DNA of 64,000 nt from UBA1479 sp038109305. GTDB lineage: Bacteria; Pseudomonadota; Alphaproteobacteria; Rhodospirillales; Casp-alpha2. The stretch spans positions 7,984 to 71,983 of the forward strand of contig JAYNIR010000015.1 of assembly GCA_038109305.1 (NCBI GenBank). The letters run 5' to 3'. Position 1 is the stretch's first letter. Each line of letters starts with the position of its first letter. The notes under the pieces were generated by a model, which had not been told where the DNA came from, searched no databases, and saw nothing but the letters and a program-made list of their open reading frames with translations. The position numbers were made by a program, and so were the translations under genes. This document shows positions 33,594-42,463 of the stretch, in pieces.

Positions 33594-35249
33594 TTAGTCC
33601 CCTTCCGCCGAAAGGCCGAACCCGCGGCTGTCGGCCCGGGCGGCGCAGGACTGCGTCTTGCCGGGGACGCCGGTTTCGCAATAAATGGCATTGATGATCA
33701 CGCCGGATGGTCCGGTTTCGATCCGGTGCCCCTTGGCTTTCAGCGCGTCCGCTACGGCGGTATCGAGCCCCGGTTCCGCGACCAGCGCGTCTTGCTTGCG
33801 GTCAAGGACGATGCGCGGCCCCTTGATCACGGCTTCCAGGGACTCTCCAATTGCCGAAACCCGAAACACCATGTCGGCAAGCGCTTCGATGACGCTCGGC
33901 CCGCCGGTCGCCGTCGCCGCCATGTAGACTTGGTCGGTCTTGTCGATCTTCAACGACCGTCGGACGATCATCACGGGCGTGGCGCTGTTCGGCGGCGGCG
34001 ACCCGCGCCCCACCGCCTGCGCCAGCAGGATTCCCAGACTCGGCAGCACCCTGCCCGACCCGAAGGCGCGGTTCATGGTCACGGTGCAGGCCACGGCCGA
34101 ACCCGCCAGGTCGATAGCAACCATGCCGGTCGCCTGCCGGCCATCAGCGGGATCCATGATGCCGCCTTCCAATTGCGCCCTCGGCGTGTGGCGTTGCTTG
34201 TTGATGCGTTTGGCAAGCGCTTGGAGACTGTCTTCATCGGTCAGGACATAGGCCGGTGCGGTCACCCGTCCGCTCGGCAACAGCCACGCGCGGCGGACCG
34301 ATGCGCTCAGTTGCGCCGCCTCAGCCAAGGCATGGGCGCGGTCCACTGTCGCTTTTTCCGCCGTCAGGCCCATCTCCATCAACAAGGCCGACAAATGCGC
34401 CGACATGGCACCGCCGGGATTGGGCGGCGACGGAAAATGCAGATCGGTGCCAGGCAAATACGGCACGACAATCGTCGGGCGAACTTCCGGCAGATAAGCG
34501 CGCATGTCTTCCACCGTCAGCCTGCCGCCCAACTGATTGGCTTCGGCGACGAAATCGCGGGCGATCTGCCCGGCATAAAAATCGCCGACGCCGCGCGCCC
34601 GGAGGCGCGCTAGAACCCCGGCCAGGCGCGACCGGTCCATGCGTTCGCCCTCGCCGGCCAGATAATCAGTCCCGGCTTTGCGGAACAGGTGCACCACCGC
34701 TGGCAGGCGGGCCAGCCGGTCGCGGTTGTCGTGCAGATCGCGGGCAAACGCACGCGACACCTGATTGCCGAACCGGGCCAGGTTTTCGGCGGGCCGGAGG
34801 ATATTGCCCCAGGGCAGTTTGCCCAGTTTCGCATGCAGCGTCGCGAACCCGCGCGGATTGCCCGGCACCGGCACGCCCCCGCGCAACCGCCCTTCCGCAT
34901 CGACCGGAACTTGGGCCAGAAATTCCAAGGTATCGTTGCGTTTGTGAATATTGTCACGGACGACGCAAACCCCGCCGCCTGACAAGCCCGCGTGGGTCGG
35001 GTTGGTCACCGCCATGGTGAAATACATGGCCGTGACCGCGTCGGCGGCCGTGCCGCCGGCGGACAGGATTTCGCGGCCGACAACGGCGGCCTGCGGGTCA
35101 TCCGCAACGACCACGCCCAGGAAACCGGACACATAACCTGATTCCCCGAGCAACTTTTTGCCCTTATCGCTGGCAAATGGATTGAGCGATGACCCTGAAC
35201 AGGCGGCCGTCAGCAAAACCACGGCCAGTAAGATGCCGCGGATGACCAA
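33594..35249 (-). CDS. Gamma-glutamyltransferase-family lipoprotein
   Basis: Member of the Ntn-hydrolase Ggt family, which autocleaves before a Thr and moves gamma-glutamyl groups. Family landmarks are GREILSAGGTAADAVTAMYF, THAGLSGGGVCVV, PPNPGGAMSAHL and TMNRAFGSGRVLPSLGILL. At the processing point the usual T-T/S-H reads QATGMVAID, so the His is replaced by Gly and only one Thr fits; activity should be tested. The N-terminus is a lipoprotein signal ending LLTAAC. I chose the TTG at 35249, with GGGGA 6 nt upstream; an ATG at 35342 would overlap the divergent protease gene. Cell location is periplasmic or outer-membrane attached. Confidence 0.82.
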   Translation of the reverse strand: MVIRGILLAVVLLTAACSGSSLNPFASDKGKKLLGESGYVSGFLGVVVADDPQAAVVGREILSAGGTAADAVTAMYFTMAVTNPTHAGLSGGGVCVVRDNIHKRNDTLEFLAQVPVDAEGRLRGGVPVPGNPRGFATLHAKLGKLPWGNILRPAENLARFGNQVSRAFARDLHDNRDRLARLPAVVHLFRKAGTDYLAGEGERMDRSRLAGVLARLRARGVGDFYAGQIARDFVAEANQLGGRLTVEDMRAYLPEVRPTIVVPYLPGTDLHFPSPPNPGGAMSAHLSALLMEMGLTAEKATVDRAHALAEAAQLSASVRRAWLLPSGRVTAPAYVLTDEDSLQALAKRINKQRHTPRAQLEGGIMDPADGRQATGMVAIDLAGSAVACTVTMNRAFGSGRVLPSLGILLAQAVGRGSPPPNSATPVMIVRRSLKIDKTDQVYMAATATGGPSVIEALADMVFRVSAIGESLEAVIKGPRIVLDRKQDALVAEPGLDTAVADALKAKGHRIETGPSGVIINAIYCETGVPGKTQSCAARADSRGFGLSAEGD

Positions 35250-35328
35250 TTGACGTCCCCGTCGGGCGTGACTACGTTCATGGTTATCGGAACTGGAGAG
35301 GGCCGCGCCATCGTTCGCGCCAACCGTT

Positions 35329-36687
35329 TTGAAAAGCCGCATTTTGAAACCGTTATTGATTGTTGTGGTCGTTCTCATGCTGAACGGAGGCCCCGCCCTT
35401 GCGCAAAACAAGGGATTGGCTTTGATCCGGGATGCTGAGATTGAAAATATCATCCGACGCTACAGTGCGCCAGTGTTTGAGGCGGCCGGAATCCAGCCTG
35501 ACCTGATAAAAATCTACCTTGTTAACGATAACACGCTTAACGCCTTCGTCGCGGGCGGGCGGAAAATCTTTATTAACACCGGCCTGCTGATCGCCGCAGA
35601 CCACCCGGGCCAGGTCATCGGCGTGATCGCCCACGAAACTGGCCACATCGTCGGCCGCCATCTAGCGCGCCAGCACGAAGCGCTGGCCAAGTCCACGGCA
35701 GCGACGATTTTGGGCATCATCCTGGGCGGCGCGGCGGCGGCGGCGGGCGGCGGCGAAGCCGCAGCCGTGGTCATTGCCGGCTCCCAGGGCGTCGCCCAGG
35801 GGTCGTTCCTGGCCTACAGCCGCAGCCACGAAGCATCCGCCGACCACGCGGCGATCAATTATCTGGAACGCACCGGGCAGTCGGCCAAAGGCCTTTATGA
35901 ATTTTTGATAAAGCTCGAAAACCAGGAGCTTTTGATCACCGCCAGCCGCGATCCCTATCTCAGGACGCACCCGCTGACCCGCGACCGGCTGGAAACCATG
36001 GAACACCACATTGAAAAATCCAAGTTTTCGAATGTTCCCGTCGATCCTGAACTTGTCTCCCTCCACGCCCGCATGAAGGCCAAGCTGATCGGTTTCATGA
36101 CGCCCGGCAAGGCGCTCGTGGTTTACAAACGGACAGACAAGGGCCAACCCGCCCGCTACGCCCGCGCCATCGCCTATTTCCGCACCGGCAAGATCGAACA
36201 GTTCCGCGAATTGATCGACGGGCTGCTCGCGGAGTTCCCCAACGACCCGTATTTTCACGAAATCAAGGGCCAGGGACTTCACGAAAACGGCGATGCAGCG
36301 GGCGCCTTGAAATCCTATGCCCGCGCGGTTGAACTGCTGCCGTCGTCGGACCTTTTGCGCCTTGAATTGGCCCGCATCCAAATTAATATGAACGATCGGA
36401 AAATGATCGATGCCGCGATTGAGAACCTGCAATTCGCCATCAAGGCGGAGCCGTTCGACCCCAGCACGCTGGAGCAGCTCGGCAATGCCTACTACAAAAA
36501 GCAGGACGAGGCCCGCGCTCGGCTGTACCACGCCGACGCCGCGTTCCTGCGCGGCAATATGGACAAAGCCATCTTCAACGGTGAGGTCGCGTCCCGGTCC
36601 TTCCGCAACGGCACCGCCGAATGGCTCCGCGCCGAGGACATCATCAACGCCGCCCGCATCCAAAAAGACCGGGCGGCCAAACAATGA
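35329..36687 (+). CDS. BepA-like M48 metalloprotease with TPR domain
   Basis: Periplasmic protease and chaperone of the YfgC/BepA type, 452 residues. A signal peptide (LLIVVVVLMLNGGPALA) precedes the M48 domain with zinc site HETGH at 102-106 and the third ligand Glu168 in SRSHEASADHA. A C-terminal TPR region (about 285-440, FPNDPYFHEIKGQGLHENGD) should bind outer-membrane protein assembly machinery. A glycine/alanine-rich stretch at 132-150 may insert in or near the membrane. Its stop overlaps the start of the DUF3047-like gene. E. coli BepA degrades stalled LptD and BamA; that role is inferred here. Confidence 0.88.
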   Translation: MKSRILKPLLIVVVVLMLNGGPALAQNKGLALIRDAEIENIIRRYSAPVFEAAGIQPDLIKIYLVNDNTLNAFVAGGRKIFINTGLLIAADHPGQVIGVIAHETGHIVGRHLARQHEALAKSTAATILGIILGGAAAAAGGGEAAAVVIAGSQGVAQGSFLAYSRSHEASADHAAINYLERTGQSAKGLYEFLIKLENQELLITASRDPYLRTHPLTRDRLETMEHHIEKSKFSNVPVDPELVSLHARMKAKLIGFMTPGKALVVYKRTDKGQPARYARAIAYFRTGKIEQFRELIDGLLAEFPNDPYFHEIKGQGLHENGDAAGALKSYARAVELLPSSDLLRLELARIQINMNDRKMIDAAIENLQFAIKAEPFDPSTLEQLGNAYYKKQDEARARLYHADAAFLRGNMDKAIFNGEVASRSFRNGTAEWLRAEDIINAARIQKDRAAKQ

Positions 36688-37427
36688 TCGACCGGCCCGC
36701 GTCCGCCGGTCATCACGGTCGCAAATTCCGGGCTTGCCTTGCCGCCCTTTCCGTCGTGACGACGGCCACCGCGTGCGCGCCCACCGGACGGATCGACGAT
36801 TTCGACCGCATCATGGCCGCGCTTGGTCCATCGCCGCTGTTTGCGGGACTGGAGGACCGGCGCGATTGGATGACCGTCGGCCGCCCGGCCTCGGGCCAGG
36901 TGGCGATGGCCGTCGACGAAGGCATGCCCGTGGTCAAGATCGATGCCGGGCCGGATGACCTGATCCTGGGCCGCCGCATTGATCAGCATCTTTTGGCCAC
37001 GCCGTACCTGACCTGGGCCTGGAAAATGTCCCCCCACGGTGGACTGTACCATCCGATCCGCGTCATCGTGGGTTTCCGGGACGGTCCGACGCCCGCCGGC
37101 CGGCGCGACGCCGCGTTAACCGAAATCCCCCGGGGCGTCCGGGTTCTGGAAATGGTGTGGAATGAAAAGGCGCTCCGCCGCGGCGTGCTCGAACCGCCGG
37201 GCGCCGAAGGCCGCACGCCCGCGCGCTACACCATTCGGGGTGGGGAAGAAGCCCTCGGCAAACGCTGGACCGAGGGCGTCGACCTGATTTCGCTGCACGA
37301 CAGCGCGTGGCCGGGCGTATCGACAAGCGACACCCGCATCCTGTTTGTTTCAGTCCGCGCGGCACCTTATGCGCCCGTAGGACCCCGCCCGGTGGCGTTG
37401 ATTTCGGATATCCGGTTGATCCGCTGA
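36684..37427 (+). CDS. DUF3047-like exported protein
   Basis: Protein of 247 residues beginning at the ATG 36684, overlapping the BepA-like stop by 4 nt (ATGA). The N-terminus is a probable signal ending near VTTATAC, perhaps a lipobox. The mature part resembles DUF3047 proteins, with TPYLTWAWKMS, a strand repeat IRVIVGFRDG, and a final VALISDIRLIR. Function is unknown; translational coupling with an outer-membrane quality-control protease suggests an envelope role. Confidence 0.65.
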   Translation: MIDRPASAGHHGRKFRACLAALSVVTTATACAPTGRIDDFDRIMAALGPSPLFAGLEDRRDWMTVGRPASGQVAMAVDEGMPVVKIDAGPDDLILGRRIDQHLLATPYLTWAWKMSPHGGLYHPIRVIVGFRDGPTPAGRRDAALTEIPRGVRVLEMVWNEKALRRGVLEPPGAEGRTPARYTIRGGEEALGKRWTEGVDLISLHDSAWPGVSTSDTRILFVSVRAAPYAPVGPRPVALISDIRLIR

Positions 37428-37548
37428 TCCCTGCCGATTCCGAACGGTCCGATGACATTTTCGCGACTTCGTCTTGCCCCCGCCCGTGCTCTGGACCATG
37501 ATGCGGCCCGCGGTTAGGTCCGCTCAGGCAATTTATCGAAGGAAGACG

Positions 37549-38331
37549 ATGGTACATTCATTTATCCGCATCGCCGCCCTGCTGGCGCTTCTCCTGCCGT
37601 TTATTGCGGCCGCCGACGCAACCGCCCAGAACAAGGCCGTGGCGCCGGCTTCGCCGTTGCAGGTGTCCGCCGATCAGAAAGCGGCGTTCGAACAAGTCAT
37701 CCGCGATTACCTGCTGGCCCATCCGGAAGTCGTCGTCGAAGCGATCCAAGTGTACCGCCAGCGCACCGAACAGGCCGAACAGGAACGGGCGAAAAAGGCG
37801 CTTGCGGCGCACGCAGGCGCGCTCAGTAATGACCCGGACAGCCCCGTCGCCGGAAACCCGAAAGGCGACGTGACCATCGTCGAATTTTTCGATTACCGGT
37901 GCGGCTACTGCAAACGCGTGCTGCCGACGATCCAGGAAGTTCTGAACACCGACAAGAACGTCAATCTGGTGTTCAAGGAATTTCCGATCCTCGGCGAGGA
38001 TTCATTGTTCGCCTCCAAGGCGGCGATTGCGGCGCACATGATCGATCCGAAAAAATATGTGGGGCTGCACAACGCCCTGATGCAGACGACCGGCGCGCTT
38101 TCCGAAAAACGGGTGATGCAGGTTCTCCAATCGCAGGGTTACGACGCAAAGGCCGTCCGCAAAAAAATGGATTCAGAAGAAGTCCAGGCCCACATTCAGA
38201 AAAATTATGCGCTCGCCGAAAGCCTGGACATCCGCGGCACGCCGGCGTTCGTCATAGGCAAGGAATTGGTGCCAGGCGCGGTCGACACCGACCAGATGCG
38301 GCAACTGATCAAAAAAGCCCGCAAGGGATAG
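37549..38331 (+). CDS. DsbA-family periplasmic thiol-disulfide oxidoreductase
   Basis: Com1-like DsbA family protein of 260 residues. Signal peptide residues 1-27, a helical N-terminal extension (DQKAAFEQVIRDYLLAHPEVV), then a thioredoxin fold with active site CGYC (Cys118, Cys121) and the cis-Pro loop RGTPAFVIG. ATG at 37549 has AAGGAAG just upstream; the longer frame is not supported. The N-terminal extension is like that of ScsC/BcfH proteins, which can form oligomers and act as disulfide isomerases. It is convergent with the gene for EipB, which carries a conserved disulfide. Confidence 0.88.
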   Translation: MVHSFIRIAALLALLLPFIAAADATAQNKAVAPASPLQVSADQKAAFEQVIRDYLLAHPEVVVEAIQVYRQRTEQAEQERAKKALAAHAGALSNDPDSPVAGNPKGDVTIVEFFDYRCGYCKRVLPTIQEVLNTDKNVNLVFKEFPILGEDSLFASKAAIAAHMIDPKKYVGLHNALMQTTGALSEKRVMQVLQSQGYDAKAVRKKMDSEEVQAHIQKNYALAESLDIRGTPAFVIGKELVPGAVDTDQMRQLIKKARKG

Positions 38332-38356
38332 TCGGCGCAAGCGCCAGGCGGCCCGC

Positions 38357-39190
38357 TCAGCATTTCGGTGGCGGCAGCGCCTCGACTTCCTTCAACGACT
38401 GGATAATCGTGAAATCGGCCAAGTCCAGAACCATGTTCCGGGGAACGCCGTTCGCCAGAAGTTCCATGTCGATTTGAAAAGTCGGCGCTGCATCGGTCGC
38501 GCCGATTTCAAAAAAAGCGGCGTTGATCCGCCACCCGGGCCCTTGGGCCAAGGGACCCAAATCCTTGCCTGATGACGCGCCGGCAAGCGGCTTTTCGGGA
38601 TCAAGATCTAGGATGAAACTCGACATGATGTCGGGGCCTTTTTCCTCGGACCCATCGAACACGTAAAACCGGACCTGCTTAGTCCCTTTCGCCGCTTCAG
38701 CCGTCAGCTTCCGCACATGGCTGATCGGCAGGTGGGTGCCTTCCGGCACCTTGACCGTGCGGCCTTGGGGCTGGGTATAGGTGACGACGCCGGCCGCGCC
38801 CTCGCGGGGGACCTTCAATGTCCCTTGAAAGCGGGTGTCTTCGTTACCCGCCTTGCTCGTCGTGTGCACGGCGAACCGGTAGGACGTGGCGTCGTTCGAT
38901 TCCCAACTGGTGAAGCGCACTTCCCGGTCGATCACGCCGCCGACGCGGGTCGCGATGCGCATGATCAGATGTTCGGCGACGATCCACCCGTCACAGGTTT
39001 TTTCCACCGACCGAGTCACCGCGCCGGTGACGCCGGTGAACCGCGACATGCCTTTTTCGGCGCCGAGCTTCAATTCATAAATCGCTCGGTGCGGCACCGG
39101 GTCGCCGGCATGGGCCGTGGTCGCAGCAATGGCGGTCGACAGCAAGGCAGCGAAGGCGGCCGGGACGGCCAGGCGGTTGATTGTTTGCAT
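38357..39190 (-). CDS. eipB: Cell envelope integrity protein EipB (DUF1849)
   Basis: Periplasmic beta-spiral protein of 277 residues known from Brucella, where it protects the envelope and has one conserved disulfide near residues 69 and 278. Here Cys66 (KTCDGW) and the C-terminal Cys277 (PPPKC) are the two cysteines at those places. A signal peptide covers about residues 1-28 (ending TTAHA). Family pattern HRAIYELKLG, ISHVRKLT and FTIIQSLKEVE is visible. Read convergently with the DsbA-like gene, 25 nt apart. Confidence 0.9.
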   Translation of the reverse strand: MQTINRLAVPAAFAALLSTAIAATTAHAGDPVPHRAIYELKLGAEKGMSRFTGVTGAVTRSVEKTCDGWIVAEHLIMRIATRVGGVIDREVRFTSWESNDATSYRFAVHTTSKAGNEDTRFQGTLKVPREGAAGVVTYTQPQGRTVKVPEGTHLPISHVRKLTAEAAKGTKQVRFYVFDGSEEKGPDIMSSFILDLDPEKPLAGASSGKDLGPLAQGPGWRINAAFFEIGATDAAPTFQIDMELLANGVPRNMVLDLADFTIIQSLKEVEALPPPKC

Positions 39191-39241
39191 GGCTTGACAG
39201 TAGGCCGAACGGCGGCCTGGGACAACAGGGCGCGCCGATGC

Positions 39242-39970
39242 CTATCCCTGCGGCTGCGCGGGCATGCTTTGCAGCTCACGGCGGGCGGCATCATCGGCCA
39301 TGGACGGCAAAACATCCGAGACGCTGGCGAAACGGCCGGCGGCATAGGCCTCCATCGGCACCGACAAAAGACCCAGCGGCAGGCCGCCCTAGGACCGCTC
39401 TGCCACATGACGGCCCCACCAGAGCGCCTCGCCGTCCCGCACCCGGCGAAGCTGCGGCGCCAGATCCAGCCGGGCCTCGGCCCAGACGACGGCGAAATCC
39501 CGGATCAGGCCCGGCGTCGCGATCTCCATGACCGCATCGCAGGGGACGGACCGGCCGAGCCGCGTCAGATCGGTCAACGGAACCGCCGCCTTCCAGGCCT
39601 TGCGCAAAATGTCCCGGGCCGCCACCACGCGCACGAACCAGTATGACAAATGCCGCGCCACCGCGTCTTCAATGGCGTCCGCCGCTGGGCCCGTGCGACC
39701 GCGGTCGGCGATCGGTAGCACCATGACGCAGCGGGGCGCTGTCCTGAACAGATCCTTGCTGAGCCCGTAAGACACCTTCCGGCCCAGGCCCGACGCCTGT
39801 GCCGAACCGGGATCCGATGCCGGGGCCGTCGCGTCGCTCGATGCATTGGGGGTTCGATGCGCCGACGGCGCGGCCGAGGTCTGCAATCGGGCGTCGTCGC
39901 GGTGATAGGTCGTCTGATTGCAGGCGGTGAGCGCCACAAGTCCAGCGATGATGAAGTGCCGCCCCCACAT
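39242..39970 (-). pseudogene. Broken lipoprotein gene (in-frame TAG)
   Basis: Reads from ATG 39970 as a lipoprotein (MWGRHFIIAGLVALTACNQT, lipobox LTAC) and runs 193 codons to WWGRHVAERS, then TAG at 39389-39391. In the same frame it goes on GGLPLGLLSVPMEAYAAGRF to PAQPQG and a stop at 39242, for 242 codons in all. The downstream part has clear coding character, so one substitution (for example TGG or CAG to TAG) accounts for the break. A ribosome stopping at TAG would give a protein 49 residues short. It begins 7 nt after the previous broken gene. Function unknown. Confidence 0.75.
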
Positions 39971-39977
39971 GGCCTTA

Positions 39978-40384
39978 TCACCGGTTGCCGTTGCCCGGGC
40001 GGTGTTCCGCCGACTGCGTCAGATCGGGGCAGAACGGCGTCAACCAATCGGCCAGCCGAAGCCTCGGCGCATAGGGACCGTAGGTTTCGGCGGAACGAAG
40101 GTGGAGCGCGTTCAAAAACCCGAGTGGATGCAGGCCGACGCCGTGCGCGCTGTTGAGCGCTTCCAGCACAGTGCGGTCGGCGGCGGCGACCAGGTGGACC
40201 AGTTCCAACAGCGGCTTGGCGTATGTCCGGCAGACAATCATTCGCGCTAGCGCCCGCAGGCGCCGCCGCCGTATCGAGGCGCGCCGTCCGGCGCCTGGGC
40301 ATCGGCGACAAGCGCGAGTGCGTCGGCCAGTTCGTCCGACTTGCCGGCTTCGAGCATCAGATTTTACGCGGGACGCAGGTCCAT
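39978..40384 (-). pseudogene. Broken hypothetical gene (early TAA and frameshift)
   Basis: From ATG 40384 the frame reads MDLRPA, then TAA (40364-40366), then NLMLEAGKSDELADALALVA to GGACGR. A TAG at 40247-40249 closes that frame, while the next frame continues ALARMIVCRTYAKPLLELVH and ends at TGA 39978. Thus one nonsense codon and one indel near 40250 disrupt a protein of about 135 residues. The frames join smoothly (HLVAAADRTVLEALNSAHGV). It starts 3 nt after the slt stop, so it was translationally coupled. No family recognised. Confidence 0.75.
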
Positions 40385-40387
40385 GAT

Positions 40388-40915
40388 TTACAGAATTCCC
40401 CGGTAAAGGGCCTTTCGGTAATGGTGTTCCTTCTGCCGCACGCGGGTGACATAACCTTGTGTCCAGGGGATGACCCGGGCGTTGGGCCACGGGCCGACGG
40501 CAGACCCGCCATTATAATAGGAAAGCGCCAGATCGATGCGGCCCCAGTAGCGGTCGATCAGCGAGCCCAGAAAATGCAGGCCCATGCGCACGTTCAGGCG
40601 CGGGTCCCACAGCCGGTCGGGGTGCATGCCGTATTTTCCCCGGGCCGTCGCCGGCATGATCTGCATGACGCCACGGGCGCCTTTGTGTGAGAGCGCATCC
40701 GGATCAAAAGCCGATTCCACATGGGTGACGGCGAGCGCCAGCGCCGGAGACACACCCTGTCGGCGGGCTTTGCGGACGACCAGGCGCTGCACCCGGCGGC
40801 GGACGCGATCATCCATGGATCGATTAGCGCGGGCGGGCAGGCCCAAGGCGGGCAACAGCAGCGCCGCGCCCAATATGGCGGCGGCGGCGCGGCGGGTGAC
40901 GGATTTGGCAGTCAT
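40388..40915 (-). CDS. Lytic transglycosylase (Slt family)
   Basis: Peptidoglycan lytic transglycosylase of 175 residues, with a signal peptide (about 1-30, AAAILGAALLLPALGLPARA) and a single goose-type lysozyme domain. The catalytic Glu is in THVESAFDPDAL; GARGVMQIMPATA and YYNGG are family motifs. The ATG 40915 overlaps the stop of the upstream broken gene (ATGA). It is the only intact gene in this four-gene operon, which suggests selection still acts on it. It would release anhydro-muropeptides, the substrate source for anmK. Confidence 0.9.
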   Translation of the reverse strand: MTAKSVTRRAAAAILGAALLLPALGLPARANRSMDDRVRRRVQRLVVRKARRQGVSPALALAVTHVESAFDPDALSHKGARGVMQIMPATARGKYGMHPDRLWDPRLNVRMGLHFLGSLIDRYWGRIDLALSYYNGGSAVGPWPNARVIPWTQGYVTRVRQKEHHYRKALYRGIL

Positions 40916-41355
40916 TTCGGTCCTCCGGTTTTTGCCAGGGCGTCGCGCCAACGGGCGTCCAGCGGCGCGACGATCAGGTTGGCCGACGGCAGCTTGGCGC
41001 GGGCTTCCATCGCGGCTTTAAGCGGCAGCGACGGATCGAGTACCAGCACGACGCGGCGGGCGGGGTCGAGTGCGGCGGGATCGATCGGTTTGAGATCGGG
41101 GCCGAGGAAGCGGCCGTCGTGATGAATGACCAGTTGGTCCTGCCGGGTGACCGGTTCGGCGGCGGCTTCGGGCGCGTCGGCGGGGGCCGACGCCAAGGCA
41201 GCCGTCTAAGGCGGCGGCAGGTCGGCCCGAACCGGCGATTTTTGCGGGCTGCCGGCGCCCATGGAAACTAGGGTCAGGACCATCAGCGAAAAAAAGGCCA
41301 TGGCGAGCACCAAGGCGATTTCGGTCATGGCGTTGCCATAATGGGAGCCGTCCAA
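40912..41355 (-). pseudogene. Broken single-helix membrane protein gene (in-frame TAG)
   Basis: Starting at a TTG (41355, GGAGG 9 nt upstream) or ATG (41328), the frame encodes MTEIALVLAMAFFSLMVLTL, one membrane helix, then a Pro-rich stretch ending ADLPPP and TAG (41206-41208). In the same frame it continues TAALASAPADAPEAAAEPVT to LDARWRDALAKTGGPK, stop at 40912. Full length would be about 147 residues. The periplasmic part (VIHHDGRFLGPDLKPIDPAA, VVLVLDPSLPLKAAMEA) resembles ExbD-like solute-facing domains only loosely. It overlaps the slt start by 4 nt. Confidence 0.7.
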
Positions 41356-41485
41356 GGTCGGGGTCCTCCGTGATCTGTTCTTCGGGTGCGCTGACTATGC
41401 AAGGTCCGGGCGGTTTTTCCCTGTCGAGGGGCGGCGGCGAGGCGTATAGTTTGCGTAACGATTGTATACAAAATTGGGAAACGCC

Positions 41486-42355
41486 ATGGACGTGCAACCT
41501 CTGCACCCGCTGTTTGCGGGCGAGGTCCGGGGTTTCGACATTTCGAAGCCGCTGACGCCCGCCGAAATCGACGCCGTGCGCAAGGCGATGGACGAATACG
41601 CGGTGTTGGTGTTTAGAAACCAATCCGTCGACGACGAACAGCACCGCCGGTTTTCGGAATATTTCGGGCCGCTGGAAATCAGCCGCAAGCTGCACCGGGC
41701 GGGCTACGTTCCCCGACTGCACACGCACATGAGCGACGTTTCCAATCTGGATCAGAACGGCAAGCAGTACGCCCGCGACGACCAGCGGATGATGAGCCTT
41801 TACGCCAACCGGCTCTGGCATTCGGACAGTTCGTTCAAACGGGTGCCGGCGCGCTATTCGATCCTGGTCGCGCATGTGCTGCCGAAACACGGCGGCGGCC
41901 AAACGGAATTCGCCGACATGCGCGCCGCCTATGACGACCTGGACGACGCAACCAAGCAACGCATCGACGGCTGGATCTGCATGCATTCGATCATGGAAAG
42001 CCGGGCCAAGCTCGGCTTCACGGACTTCGACGAGGGCGAGCGCACGAACCTGCCGCCGGTGCCGCAGGTGTTGGTACGCACGCACCCCGGATCGGGCCGG
42101 AAAAGCGTTTACCTGGCGTCCCACGCCAGCCACATCGAAGGCCTGCCGGTGCCCGAGGGGCGGATGATCCTGATGGATCTGATCGAACACGCGACGCAGC
42201 GGAAATACGTCTACCGGCACGAGTGGCAGCCCGACGACGTGGTCATGTGGGACAACCGGTGCACCATGCACCGGGGCCGCTGGCACGATCCGGCCGACGT
42301 CCGCGACATGCGGCGGACGACCGTTTCCGACGAAGTGCCGACGGTCACCGCCTAG
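41486..42355 (+). CDS. TauD/TfdA-type alpha-ketoglutarate dioxygenase
   Basis: Fe(II) and 2-oxoglutarate-dependent dioxygenase of 289 residues. The iron ligands are His112 and Asp114 in RLWHSDSSF and the distal His in NRCTMHRGRW, followed by the Arg that binds oxoglutarate (DMRRTT). Family members cleave taurine, 2,4-D or other sulfonates and aryloxyacetates; which substrate applies here cannot be told. The ATG at 41486 (MDVQPLHPL) has GGGA upstream. It is divergent from the broken slt operon. Confidence 0.88.
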   Translation: MDVQPLHPLFAGEVRGFDISKPLTPAEIDAVRKAMDEYAVLVFRNQSVDDEQHRRFSEYFGPLEISRKLHRAGYVPRLHTHMSDVSNLDQNGKQYARDDQRMMSLYANRLWHSDSSFKRVPARYSILVAHVLPKHGGGQTEFADMRAAYDDLDDATKQRIDGWICMHSIMESRAKLGFTDFDEGERTNLPPVPQVLVRTHPGSGRKSVYLASHASHIEGLPVPEGRMILMDLIEHATQRKYVYRHEWQPDDVVMWDNRCTMHRGRWHDPADVRDMRRTTVSDEVPTVTA

Positions 42356-42463
42356 ACTTCCGTCCAGGTATCCGGCCCGGCCCCAACCGCCGATACTTGC
42401 GGCTGATGTCCGCGCCCGGGGGGACGAGGCCGGAGCCAGAAGAAATGTACGGCAATCCACCGC

